A DNA stretch of 64,000 nucleotides, taken from Shewanella sp. VB17 (GTDB taxonomy: Bacteria > Pseudomonadota > Gammaproteobacteria > Enterobacterales > Shewanellaceae). The DNA is taken from positions 1,240,001 to 1,304,000 of the forward strand of contig NZ_JABRVS010000001.1 in NCBI RefSeq assembly GCF_013248905.1, written 5' to 3'. The notes under the pieces are model-generated. The model did not search any database. It was not told the DNA's origin and saw only the letters and a list, made by a program, of their open reading frames with translations. Both the position numbers and the translations under genes were made by a program. This document shows, one piece after another, positions 38,328-46,145 of the stretch; position 1 is the stretch's first letter, and every line of letters begins with the position of its first letter.

Positions 38328-38423
38328 ATACACTTTGTACCTCAACACTACAACGTAACAAAATGTTAGGTTTAAGTTTGTTTTTTGCTGTAGTTGGTGT
38401 ATATTGCGGTATACATTTTGTAT
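38328..38423. promoter_or_regulatory. Divergent control region with three operator-like sites
   Basis: ATACACTTTGTAC (38328-38340), GTAACAAAATGTTAG (38355-38369) and TATACATTTTGTAT (38410-38423) share an ACA-TTTTGT core, the middle one in inverted orientation. They lie between the repressor and the plus-strand early genes, as expected for OL/OR-type sites. Binding by the adjacent repressor is inferred. Confidence 0.55.
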
Positions 38424-38445
38424 CCTTCATGTTGTGCGGATGCAG

Positions 38446-38631
38446 ATGAAATTAAAACACTATTACCATCATTTGGGATTTTCTATAGGTTGGCCTATTT
38501 CATTGATTGATGAAATATCACATTTTTTGGCTCAAAGAGCGCCAGAGATAATCAGCGTATTTTTAGTATGTTGGGGATCCGGTAAGGGATGTAAGCAAGC
38601 CTGCAGATGTTTAATGACCAATGTGGGTTAA
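38446..38631 (+). CDS. Possible small early protein
   Basis: An ORF readable from ATG 38446 (61 residues, MKLKHYYHHLGFSIGWPISL...) with an in-frame extension upstream to 38404. Cysteine-rich C-terminus. No ribosome binding site of quality and no family. It is in the expected place for a Cro/CII-type or transcript-leader gene but shows no HTH. Confidence 0.3.
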   Translation: MKLKHYYHHLGFSIGWPISLIDEISHFLAQRAPEIISVFLVCWGSGKGCKQACRCLMTNVG

Positions 38632-38650
38632 TACCGAGAGAGGCAGCACC

Positions 38651-38725
38651 ATGTTATACATTCAAGGATGTTTCGGCAATGTGATTACTTTTGCTGAACT
38701 GAGCGAGCGGGGGAGCGCCCGATGA
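38651..38725 (+). CDS. 24-residue leader peptide overlapping the replication gene
   Basis: A short ORF (MLYIQGCFGNVITFAELSER...) whose TGA overlaps the next ATG as ATGA. This is an arrangement typical of translational coupling. It may be only a leader that sets expression of the downstream replication protein. Confidence 0.4.
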   Translation: MLYIQGCFGNVITFAELSERGSAR

Positions 38726-39489
38726 GTATGGAATTGATGGTGAAGGCGATGAAAGTCAAAGTGGGTAATCCGCTGCGTAAGCTGGTGCTCATTAAGTTGG
38801 CTGACAATGCGAGTGATAGTGGTGAGTGTTGGCCGAGTTATCAGCATATTGCTGATCAATGTGAAATAGCTAAAAGCACAGTAAGGAAACACATTAAGGA
38901 GTTGGCAGACAGTGGCTTATTGATGGTGACCAATAGAAAAGGGCCAAAGGGAAATAGTTCGAATATGTATACTTTAACACTATGTCGTCAGATAGCACCG
39001 CCTATGCCGTTATGTGGCACAGGGAATATGCCGTTAAATAGCACAGGTAAATCGTCAGGTGGCATAGGGGGGGGGCCGTCAGATAGCACCAGAATCAGTC
39101 ACTCTTTTGAACCAGTCAATGAATCTTTACAAGCGAATGTAAAAAAATCATCTCAAACACAAGCATTGAATTTTTCATCTTGGCCAGGTATGCCAAGTGA
39201 GCAAGCTTTGGCGGATTGGATGGCAATGCGAAAACGGAAAAAATCGGATCTGAATCAAACGGCAGTCAATCGTCTTGCTCGGCATTTACATGAGGCAGTG
39301 GCGGTTGGTTATTCGGTCGATGATTGCATTGCGATTTGTGCCACTCGTGGTTGGCTTGGGTTTGAAGCGCGTTGGTTACAGCAGATTAACGACACACCTA
39401 AAGTGAATGTGCTAGATATTCCAAGGTATTCTCAAAGTCATGACCATCTTTTAGGAGCATATGAACAGGATTTCAATACGGAGCTATAA
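38722..39489 (+). CDS. Phage replication initiator-like protein (HTH + DnaT-like)
   Basis: A 255-residue protein. The N-terminal winged HTH begins KLVLIKLADNASDSGECWPS with YQHIADQCEIAKSTVRKHIKEL, as in lambda-O-like and HTH_36 replication proteins. A low-complexity linker follows, then a C-terminal domain (FSSWPGMPSEQALADWM ... GWLGFEARWL) resembling the DnaT C-terminal domain. With the DnaC-like gene just downstream it forms an O/P-type helicase-loading pair. Confidence 0.8.
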   Translation: MSMELMVKAMKVKVGNPLRKLVLIKLADNASDSGECWPSYQHIADQCEIAKSTVRKHIKELADSGLLMVTNRKGPKGNSSNMYTLTLCRQIAPPMPLCGTGNMPLNSTGKSSGGIGGGPSDSTRISHSFEPVNESLQANVKKSSQTQALNFSSWPGMPSEQALADWMAMRKRKKSDLNQTAVNRLARHLHEAVAVGYSVDDCIAICATRGWLGFEARWLQQINDTPKVNVLDIPRYSQSHDHLLGAYEQDFNTEL

Positions 39490-39491
39490 CA

Positions 39492-40247
39492 ATGCAATCA
39501 ATGGCGAATAATACAGTATCACTAAGTATACTGCTGAATAAATTAGGTTGTCCTGCCAGTGTTACACCTTGTACTCGTGAACATATTAAGCAATTAAAAT
39601 TACGCGATGAAATCGCAGCGTTTAAGCGTCATCAATCGCAAAAACTAGACAAACTTAGCGGTAAGTCTGGACTTAATAAACGTTTTTTAGCGTGTACCTT
39701 TGATAATTATTATACCCGTTTAGCAGGGCAAGTTAAGGCGGTAGATATTGCTCAAGAATATGTTCGTCGTTTCGTTGAATTAGCCTCACTAGGCAAGGGT
39801 TTTCTCTTCACTGGTACGCCAGGAACGGGTAAAAATCATATCGCCAGTGCGATAGCTAATGAACTAATCGCCAAGCATCACTCAGTTATGTTAATGAGTG
39901 TGATGGATCTGTTTGCTCGGGCGCGGGAGTCTTATGGATATAATCATTTGACCGAAGGACATTTACTCTCTGAGTTTTTAGAACCTGACTTACTGATCAT
40001 CGATGAAATTGGTCTACAGCGTGGTTCGCGTGATGAATTACTCTGGTTTACCCGTATTTTAGACAAGCGGCTATATGCCAACAAGCCGACAGGCTTTGTG
40101 ACTAACTTAGATCAAAAAGCGTTACAGCAATTACTGGGTGAACGAGCGTATCAGCGTTTGCAGGATGCCGTGAGTGTGATGGTCAAATTCGATTGGCAGA
40201 GTTATAGAGGTAAAAAAAGAACAACTTGTGACTTGAGAGGAAAATAA
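39492..40247 (+). CDS. DnaC-like helicase loader ATPase
   Basis: A 251-residue AAA+ protein with Walker A GTPGTGKNHIASAIA, Walker B LLIIDEIG and an arginine-rich C-terminus. The Walker lysine is present, but the usual T/S after it is replaced by N (GKN). It would deliver host DnaB to the phage origin. It starts two bases after the upstream gene and overlaps the next start by one base. Confidence 0.87.
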   Translation: MQSMANNTVSLSILLNKLGCPASVTPCTREHIKQLKLRDEIAAFKRHQSQKLDKLSGKSGLNKRFLACTFDNYYTRLAGQVKAVDIAQEYVRRFVELASLGKGFLFTGTPGTGKNHIASAIANELIAKHHSVMLMSVMDLFARARESYGYNHLTEGHLLSEFLEPDLLIIDEIGLQRGSRDELLWFTRILDKRLYANKPTGFVTNLDQKALQQLLGERAYQRLQDAVSVMVKFDWQSYRGKKRTTCDLRGK

Positions 40248-40462
40248 TGGCGAAAGGATGCGATCTTTTAAAAATTGCAAGAAGAATTAGAGGGTTAACT
40301 CAAATAGAGGTGGCAGATACTTATGGGGTGAACCTTAAAACTTACCAACGTTGGGAAAAAGGCATTCACCCCGTGAGTTATGATGACTTAGCTGCACTGT
40401 GTGAGCAGGTATTTGTGATCCCTCTACCTGAAGTAGAACGGGCGGAACATTATGCAAAATGA
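40247..40462 (+). CDS. Small HTH regulator
   Basis: 71 residues: LKIARRIRGLTQIEVADTYGVNLKTYQRWEKG is a compact XRE-type HTH. Translationally coupled to the DnaC-like gene (TAATG). Likely an early/late switch regulator; specific role unknown. Confidence 0.75.
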   Translation: MAKGCDLLKIARRIRGLTQIEVADTYGVNLKTYQRWEKGIHPVSYDDLAALCEQVFVIPLPEVERAEHYAK

Positions 40463-40787
40463 GCAACAAAAAATGAGCATTAAAGTATTACGACATGGAC
40501 TGACACAATGGGGACGTTATTGGCAGAGCCGTGAGTATGGGCAGGGTCATGCAAGTCGCAGTGCATGCGATAAATTGGGGGAAATCAGAGGGCCTAGTGT
40601 TATTGATTTTGAGGTACCAAGTCATGTACTGACATACGATCGCCGCATAGAGGCATTAAGTAGTGGTTGTCGCAGAGCCTTACGAGTGCATTATTTATGT
40701 CAGCGTAACTGGGCTTTAGTTGGGTTTGACTCGAAGAAGTCTTACTTATACTGGCTCCGCCGTGCAGAATCAGCATTGTTTGAATGA
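40452..40787 (+). CDS. Putative late-gene antiterminator (Q-like)
   Basis: A 111-residue basic protein whose C-terminal half (HVLTYDRRIEALSSGCRRAL ... YLYWLRRAESALFE) has the helical pattern of small phage late regulators of the Q/RinA/ArpU kind. It overlaps the HTH gene by 11 bp. The assignment is supported mainly by context: two later transcription units each begin with the same 99-bp element followed by a terminator, as expected for Q-type antitermination. Sequence similarity to any specific Q family was not proven. Confidence 0.45.
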   Translation: MQNEQQKMSIKVLRHGLTQWGRYWQSREYGQGHASRSACDKLGEIRGPSVIDFEVPSHVLTYDRRIEALSSGCRRALRVHYLCQRNWALVGFDSKKSYLYWLRRAESALFE

Positions 40788-40812
40788 GACTAATGATAAA
40801 AAGGACATTAAT

Positions 40813-41280
40813 ATGCTTAAAAATAGTGTAGATCAAAATATTAATAACATCATGGATGAAACGATAACAGATTTATCGCAATCGGAGTGTGGCTGGTTTA
40901 TTGCAAAAGCACTACAGAATATGCGGGTCATTACCGTCGACGGTCATCATCATTTTTCTGCCTTCTCGTTATTAACATCGGCACTTGAAGGTGAGATCCG
41001 CTCTCTATTTAAGGGTCATGAGGTGGTAGAAGCAAGAGTGCATCTATTTGAAGCGGATGATTTCGTGATTAACCACATTGATAACGCATACGGGGATGCT
41101 ACGTCATACATATGCCGACTGGACAGCTACGGACCTTCACGGTTTTTAATTAACAATGAATCAGTCGAAGAAAAGCAGGGTCATTGGATGGCGATCCCTG
41201 CTGGAGTGGAGCATGAGGTCAGCAAGGGTGATAAACCACGGTTATCGATGGTTGTGTGGGCTAAGATAATAGCAGCATAG
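40813..41280 (+). CDS. Unknown protein, possibly a 2OG-Fe(II) oxygenase-like beta-helix fold
   Basis: 155 residues from ATG 40813, chosen because AAGGA lies just upstream; a longer upstream frame overlaps the previous gene and has no leader. It contains HID near the middle and, ~60 residues later, GVEHEVSKGDKPRLSMVVW: an HxD...H...R spacing seen in 2-oxoglutarate/Fe(II) dioxygenases. Fold and activity are inferred from this pattern only. It sits among early phage genes. Confidence 0.5.
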   Translation: MLKNSVDQNINNIMDETITDLSQSECGWFIAKALQNMRVITVDGHHHFSAFSLLTSALEGEIRSLFKGHEVVEARVHLFEADDFVINHIDNAYGDATSYICRLDSYGPSRFLINNESVEEKQGHWMAIPAGVEHEVSKGDKPRLSMVVWAKIIAA

Positions 41281-41306
41281 CTTTTCATCATGATAAGCCA
41301 CTTAAA

Positions 41307-41561
41307 TTGATAGAGCATGGGGAGCTGTGGATTAGCCGAGTTAAACGGTTAATTCAAGCAAAAACAATTGACCCTACACACATGATGTTTGCTGTTGAAA
41401 AACCGGTGACAAACGATAGTGATGTTTTAAGGGCTTTTAAAGAAGTTTCCAATGAGATGCATGCTCTTGAGGTCAATGTCACTGAGTTTAAAGAGAAAGA
41501 TATTATTTATCAATTTGCCTCTAACCTGCATGAGAATAAGCCTTTTGAGCTCATAAACTAA
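41307..41561 (+). CDS. Small hypothetical protein, uncertain start
   Basis: Up to 84 residues if TTG 41307 starts it; no ATG gives a full-length product and no ribosome binding site is evident. Composition is normal (KRLIQAKTIDPTHMMFAVEKP). It may be a real early gene or the remnant of a larger one: the frame is open a further ~40 bases upstream. Confidence 0.4.
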   Translation: MIEHGELWISRVKRLIQAKTIDPTHMMFAVEKPVTNDSDVLRAFKEVSNEMHALEVNVTEFKEKDIIYQFASNLHENKPFELIN

Positions 41562-41803
41562 TCATCCTATGTGTGGCCTGACATCTGGGTCACTCCATCC
41601 CAATATCAGCCAGTTTCCCCCCCTTTTTTTATTCTGCGTGCTTAAAGCTCCATTGAGTTTCATATTCATTATCGATAAAAAGCGTAAGTTAAAGAGAAAC
41701 ACGACTCTCTATTGCTGTTATAGGGAAAATGATGGATCACTAAAAACCCATAAATCATCACTTTCAGGGTTAAAATTAGGGATTAAATACTTATTTTTGG
41801 AAC

Positions 41804-41902
41804 AAAAGGACAAAAAAGGGCTAAAAAAGGACATTTATAGGGATATTTTCTTCGCTAAAAAACAGTACATTATTGGTATGCTCAATTAAGTTGTATCTAA
41901 GT
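41804..41902 (+). promoter_or_regulatory. 99-bp late control element, copy A
   Basis: Aligns without gaps to 57431-57529 (about 81% identity by hand count). Conserved cores are AAAAGGACA, TAAAAAAGGACATTT and TATGCTCAATT-AGTTGTATC. A terminator follows 17 nt later, then the first tail gene. Interpreted as a late promoter with promoter-proximal antitermination. The wider gene-free stretch 41562-42011 holds only this and the terminator; an ORF across it is low-complexity and discounted. Confidence 0.65.
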
Positions 41903-41919
41903 AAAACCTCAGTGTCCAG

Positions 41920-41942
41920 CCCGCCTTTTTTGGCGGGTTTTC
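41920..41942 (+). terminator. Terminator between control element A and baseplate cassette 1
   Basis: CCCGCC/GGCGGG stem with a T6 loop, followed by TTTTCTATTT. Its location upstream of the first tail gene, not after a gene, suggests it must be read through. Confidence 0.8.
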
Positions 41943-42011
41943 TATTTCTGGGGTTTACTCAATACTGTTCTAAATGGCAACGACTAATCACGTGTTAAAT
42001 ATCGAGACGCC

Positions 42012-42557
42012 ATGACTATAAATATTTCCATTACCCAATTTCAAGATGCCATCATTGAAGCGCTGGTGGATCACTTTGATAACGTAACCATAGAGGATTA
42101 TGATTCAAATAAAGATTTATCTGAGTTGGCTCCGGCGTGCTTATTAGACATAGAAGCATTACCCAAAGGCCAAGACTCGTGCGATGGCCGCTATCCGGTC
42201 AATGTGCGTTGCTCGCTGCACTGTATATTAGGGCTTGAGCTGGTTGATATTCGACGCCAGCTCCAAGAATTTGCTGTATCGGTTTCTCAGTGTGTGTTTG
42301 AACAGGGCACCTGGGGCCTAAGTGCTGTGGTGGCCAAGCCCACAGCCATTAATGCGTTTCCGCGAGGCGATCAAAACGCCACTGAGAAGGGTTATGACTC
42401 CTGGGTAGTGAGCTGGCAACAGCAAGTCTTGTTAGGTGCATCTAAATGGGCCGCCGCAGAAATAAGAGGCGGCATTCGTGTCGCGATTAACCCTATTAAT
42501 GATAATCATGCCGCCGAATATAAACCGCTGGAGGTTGCCCATGCGCCAGATGATTGA
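42012..42557 (+). CDS. Tail terminator-like protein (DUF1834/Mu gp37-like), cassette 1
   Basis: 181 residues; starts MTINISITQFQDAIIEAL. Shares with the cassette-2 counterpart (58918-59460) the pattern D/IEL-xxxKGQ-xGDGR--xxCxxxxHCIL, the motif ALVxxAVAV and the C-terminal SWxVSxxQxVxLG. Length and position fit the DUF1834 family, which includes Mu gp37, a tail completion/terminator protein. Overlaps the V-like gene by 17 bp. Confidence 0.65.
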   Translation: MTINISITQFQDAIIEALVDHFDNVTIEDYDSNKDLSELAPACLLDIEALPKGQDSCDGRYPVNVRCSLHCILGLELVDIRRQLQEFAVSVSQCVFEQGTWGLSAVVAKPTAINAFPRGDQNATEKGYDSWVVSWQQQVLLGASKWAAAEIRGGIRVAINPINDNHAAEYKPLEVAHAPDD

Positions 42558-43182
42558 ATCATTGGTACGTGACATGCTGAGCCCTTATCTTGAACGCATG
42601 GAAGAGCTAAGCACAGAAGTAGAAGAGCTCCGCCGCCGAATGCAACTAATGATACGGCTTGGCCACATTAGCCAAGTTCATGAGAGTCACCAGCTTGTTA
42701 AAATAAAGCACGGTGAACTCGATACCCCCTTTATAAAATGGTTTGCACAATCGGCTGGCCGGGTCTCACATTACCGCTGCCCAACGGTTGGAGAGCAGGC
42801 GTTGATTTTAAACTTTGCAGCCGGTAATACCGGACTCCAAAGCATCGCCTTAGTGGGCATCGACTCCAGCCAATTCCCGTTCCCTGTTGATAATCCTGCT
42901 CAGATAATGACAACTTACGGTGATAAGTGCGCCGAAATATGGGACATGGATGCCGGCACGCTCACCTTTAAAGCGTCAGAGATGATTAAGCTCGATACTA
43001 AGCTGGTGCATGCAACCAAAAACGTGCATGCAGACAATAACATCGATGCCGGTAAGAATATCCATGCCAAGGGAGAGTCAAGTGATAAGACTCGGACCAT
43101 GCAAGCTGATCGTGATATTTACAACGGTCATGTGCATCCGCATGGGGAGCCTAAAACGAGCGCGCCGGAGCAGCAGCAATGA
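42541..43182 (+). CDS. V: Baseplate central spike protein, P2 gpV-like, cassette 1
   Basis: 213 residues from ATG 42541 (GGAGG leader). Features: an N-terminal coiled helix (ERMEELSTEVEELRRRMQ), an OB-fold region (KIKHGELDTPFIKW ... PTVGEQALIL) and a C-terminal beta-helix repeat (THATKNVHADNNIDAGKNIH). The tip carries GHVHPHGEPKT, i.e. an HxH iron-binding motif as at the apex of the P2 spike. It pierces the target envelope when the sheath contracts. Confidence 0.88.
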   Translation: MRQMIESLVRDMLSPYLERMEELSTEVEELRRRMQLMIRLGHISQVHESHQLVKIKHGELDTPFIKWFAQSAGRVSHYRCPTVGEQALILNFAAGNTGLQSIALVGIDSSQFPFPVDNPAQIMTTYGDKCAEIWDMDAGTLTFKASEMIKLDTKLVHATKNVHADNNIDAGKNIHAKGESSDKTRTMQADRDIYNGHVHPHGEPKTSAPEQQQ

Positions 43183-43538
43183 TAGGAATTGATCGTAGTA
43201 CAGGTCGAAGCATCGACGGCTTTGCCCAGTTAGTGAGTCGTGTGACTCAGGTGATGACCACGCCGCTCTCAGGGCGAGCTAAACGGCCCACGTTTGGCAG
43301 TAAAGTGCGTGAAAACCTGGCCGCTAATATGTCGGCAAGTATGTTGGTTCGTATTCAAGCCGCTTCAATCGAAGCTTTTTATAACCCGGTTAACGGGCTG
43401 CAGGATTTCGTCCCTAGCAGTTGCGTAGCCAAACGTCATGCCACAGGTCTGAGTTTGTATTTTGAAGGTCAATGGCAAGGGCGTTCTATTAAGTTTGAGG
43501 TACCGCTGGATGTTTCCACACCAAAACCCCTTACCTAA
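43179..43538 (+). CDS. W: Baseplate wedge protein, gpW/gp25-like, cassette 1
   Basis: 119 residues; MIGIDRSTGRSIDGFAQLV ... VTQVMTTPLSGRAKRPTFGS and YNPVNGLQDF are typical of the gp25/GpW lysozyme-like baseplate family. Start overlaps the V stop (ATGA). The EPR-type motif region of the family is degenerate compared with cassette 2. Confidence 0.85.
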   Translation: MIGIDRSTGRSIDGFAQLVSRVTQVMTTPLSGRAKRPTFGSKVRENLAANMSASMLVRIQAASIEAFYNPVNGLQDFVPSSCVAKRHATGLSLYFEGQWQGRSIKFEVPLDVSTPKPLT

Positions 43539-44511
43539 ATCAGACATTATCACCACCCCCACTTTTGATGTGTTGTTGAATAAGGTTAAAGCCGATGTAT
43601 TGGGGTACTTGCAAGAGACAGCACCGGCTGATGTAGATGCTGTGCGCCAGACCTTTGATAATGAAGCTGAGCTGCTGACTAAATTTACCGAAGCGTTTAC
43701 GGTGATTTTACAGAGCCACTTTAGGCAGATGAATGCTCAGGCTCAGCAAATGTTTGGCATGTATGCCACAGATAACGCCATGGTAGATCTGATCGCTAGC
43801 CAATTAGGTGTTAAGCGTCAAATTCTTGATCCCGGCGATGCTAATGCATTTCCTCGGGTGCCGCCATCAATGGAAAGTAATGAATCCTTGTTAACCCGTT
43901 ATTACTTGGGGGCTTATGCGTTGGCAAGTACCGGCACTCGCTCCGGATATCGCTTTCATGCCATGACGTTAGGCGGCAGACCTTTGGTAAAAGTGGCCAG
44001 TCCTGAGCTTAATAAAGTGCTGGTGACCTATGAATTTGAACAGCACGAAAGTGCCGGTTTAACTAAGGATGCACAGGCAAGGCAGGTCACGCCTGGGGTG
44101 GTGGATTGTTTTATTTTGGCCCATGCAGGAGATGGTGTGCCAGAGTCATCCTTGATTAATGCCACCCAAGCCTATTTAGCCCGTGACGATATTGCCCAAG
44201 AGACCGATTTAATCACAGTAAAACCCGCCTCGATTCAATATTGGTCATGTGCGGCGCAGCTGTACATTAGACCAGGGCCAGATGCTGATGTGGTTAAGTT
44301 AGCCGCTGAAAAAGCGGTGCAAGATTATGCGATTACTCAGCACCGCTTGGGTGGCAGCATTGAGCCATCCATGCTTTACAGTGTGTTACTGAAAACCACC
44401 GGCGCTCACCGAGGCGATATTATCCAACCCGCTCAGCCACTGCGCTGTGCCCATAGTGAGGCGCCTTATCTTGAGTCAATCAACATTACCGTCAGCACTG
44501 AAAACCTATAG
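43510..44511 (+). CDS. J: Baseplate assembly protein, gpJ-like, cassette 1
   Basis: About 333 residues from ATG 43510 (MFPHQNPLPKSDIITTPTFD). It overlaps W by 29 bp, a common P2-family arrangement. Contains LLTRYYLGAYALASTGTRSGYRFHAM and HAGDGVPESSLINATQAYL, matching the Baseplate_J family, and ends SEAPYLESINITV. Forms the wedge with W and I. Confidence 0.88.
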   Translation: MFPHQNPLPKSDIITTPTFDVLLNKVKADVLGYLQETAPADVDAVRQTFDNEAELLTKFTEAFTVILQSHFRQMNAQAQQMFGMYATDNAMVDLIASQLGVKRQILDPGDANAFPRVPPSMESNESLLTRYYLGAYALASTGTRSGYRFHAMTLGGRPLVKVASPELNKVLVTYEFEQHESAGLTKDAQARQVTPGVVDCFILAHAGDGVPESSLINATQAYLARDDIAQETDLITVKPASIQYWSCAAQLYIRPGPDADVVKLAAEKAVQDYAITQHRLGGSIEPSMLYSVLLKTTGAHRGDIIQPAQPLRCAHSEAPYLESINITVSTENL

Positions 44512-45235
44512 TGTATTACCGGACAACCGCAGCGCGTTAGAAAGAGCGCTAGAGTTGTCCCTTACTCAGCAGATGTATGCGGTTGACCATCCATATCCCC
44601 AGTTGTTGGATGCGTGGCATACCAGTATCGATGTGGTGCCTTATTTGGCCGCCGAGCGTCAATTGCCCGTGTGGGACACGGCAGACTCTGAACATGTTAA
44701 GCGCAGTCTCGCGGGTAACGCTTGGCAGATTCGCCAGTTAAGTGGTACCCGAGCAGGCTTAAATATGGCGCTAGAGTCATTTGATTTTTTAAGCGAAATC
44801 AAGCCTTGGTACCAACAAACACCCCAAGGCCAGCCTTACAGCTTAGAGGTGATTGCTTGGGAAAAAGGCAATAAACCGGTGAATGTGGCCAACGTGAAAA
44901 AGCTGCAGGCCTACATAGCTGACACTCAATCAGAGCGGGATAAAATTGAACTGTCCTTGATGTTTGGGGTGGAAACCAGCTTGAGGTTAACAGGATCCGG
45001 TGCGCCAAGTACTAACATAAAAAACACCCATGGCGAGGCAGGGCTTTGGCCAATGCCAAGTGCTAAGGTGTTTTTATCCGTTGCTGCAGCAGTGCCGCCA
45101 GCGATCAATATTCACCCCCTCAACCTGCAGGCCGCTGTGCCTATTATCACAGGTTATGGTCAGGTGGGTATGACGGCGGTAGCAGCCCATTACAGTGTTA
45201 CGGCATCAAGCGTTAGCGCGATAGCCGTTTTATAA
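44471..45235 (+). CDS. I: Tail/baseplate protein, gpI-like, cassette 1
   Basis: 254 residues if TTG 44471 is the start (GTGAGG leader; the frame is open from GTG 44447). N-terminal LPDNRSALERALELSLTQQ and LLDAWHTSIDVVPYLAAERQLPVWD, then KRSLAGNAWQIRQLSGTRAGLNMAL, are the P2 gpI pattern. It attaches fibres to the baseplate wedge. The C-terminal ~80 residues are extended and Ala-rich. Confidence 0.85.
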   Translation: MSQSTLPSALKTYSVLPDNRSALERALELSLTQQMYAVDHPYPQLLDAWHTSIDVVPYLAAERQLPVWDTADSEHVKRSLAGNAWQIRQLSGTRAGLNMALESFDFLSEIKPWYQQTPQGQPYSLEVIAWEKGNKPVNVANVKKLQAYIADTQSERDKIELSLMFGVETSLRLTGSGAPSTNIKNTHGEAGLWPMPSAKVFLSVAAAVPPAINIHPLNLQAAVPIITGYGQVGMTAVAAHYSVTASSVSAIAVL

Positions 45236-45245
45236 GGTAACGAAA

Positions 45246-46133
45246 ATGAGCGATCAACTGAAGTTAGTGATCACCCGTCAGGGCTTAGATGAATGTATTA
45301 GCGCCAAGTCTAAAGGGATCAGCTTAAATCTTAAATGGGTATCAGCCGGTGACACTGCTTATACCCCGAACCCAGATCAAACTCGGCTAAAAAATGAAAT
45401 TCAACGGGTGGAGTTTGGTGAATATAAAAATATGGGCCGCAATCAACTGCAGGCTGTGGGTAAATTTAGTGGCCCGCAGGAATACCCCATTAGAGAATTG
45501 GGCTTTTGGCTTGATAACGGCACCTTATTAGGGGTGATTTCTGCCCCCGGTACCACGCTGAACTATAAGCCCAAAGACGGCCACTGTATTCAGCCAATCA
45601 CCTTAGACCTGAGCACATTGCCCAGTGATAGTGTGACCGTGGTGGTGGGCACTGAAAACCTCAATATTTTGATTGATGAAGAATTCACCAAAATGGCCAC
45701 CGCGCAAGTGGACATGATGCACCGACAGATGCTGCATGATTTTCGCATAACCGACAAAGCCAACCGTGCTGAGGTGTATGACAAGCTCACCGCCGATGCT
45801 CGGTATTTGCTCAAAAGTGCCAAGTCAGTCGATGCCGAGCGGCTTGATGGCAAATCAGCGGATTTTTATGCTAAGCAAGCAGTATTGGAGACCATCAACC
45901 AAGAGCTGAGCAGTGTCATCGTGCAATTTATCCAGATGGCCACCGCGCAAGTCGACAGTATGCATCGGCAAATGCTGCAAGATTTTCAGCTCAGCGATAA
46001 AGCCAACAGTGCAGAGGTGCATAGTAAGCTCATCGCGGATGCTCGTTTCGCGTCAAAAACAGAATTTAGCAATATCATTAGACAATTAACTGCCGCGTAC
46101 AATCGCGGTGCAAATCTAATTAATGGCGTATAA
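45246..46133 (+). CDS. H: Tail fibre/collar protein, gpH-like N-terminus, cassette 1
   Basis: 295 residues. The N-terminal ~140 (LKLVITRQGLDECISAKSKG ... IRELGFWLDNGTLLGVIS) is the DUF3751/tail-collar attachment domain of P2-like fibres. A long helical part follows with two 81-residue-spaced repeats of MATAQVDxMHRQMLxDF...KAN. It ends GANLINGV, without a receptor-binding head. So it is short for a fibre and probably acts as an adaptor for the spike proteins encoded next. Confidence 0.8.
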   Translation: MSDQLKLVITRQGLDECISAKSKGISLNLKWVSAGDTAYTPNPDQTRLKNEIQRVEFGEYKNMGRNQLQAVGKFSGPQEYPIRELGFWLDNGTLLGVISAPGTTLNYKPKDGHCIQPITLDLSTLPSDSVTVVVGTENLNILIDEEFTKMATAQVDMMHRQMLHDFRITDKANRAEVYDKLTADARYLLKSAKSVDAERLDGKSADFYAKQAVLETINQELSSVIVQFIQMATAQVDSMHRQMLQDFQLSDKANSAEVHSKLIADARFASKTEFSNIIRQLTAAYNRGANLINGV

Positions 46134-46145
46134 AAGGAGCTTTAT

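Noticed and set aside
41569..41889. Possible 106-residue gene in the spacer before baseplate cassette 1
   Set aside because: It is low-complexity, lacks a leader, and overlaps the 99-bp control element that is duplicated elsewhere without the reading frame.
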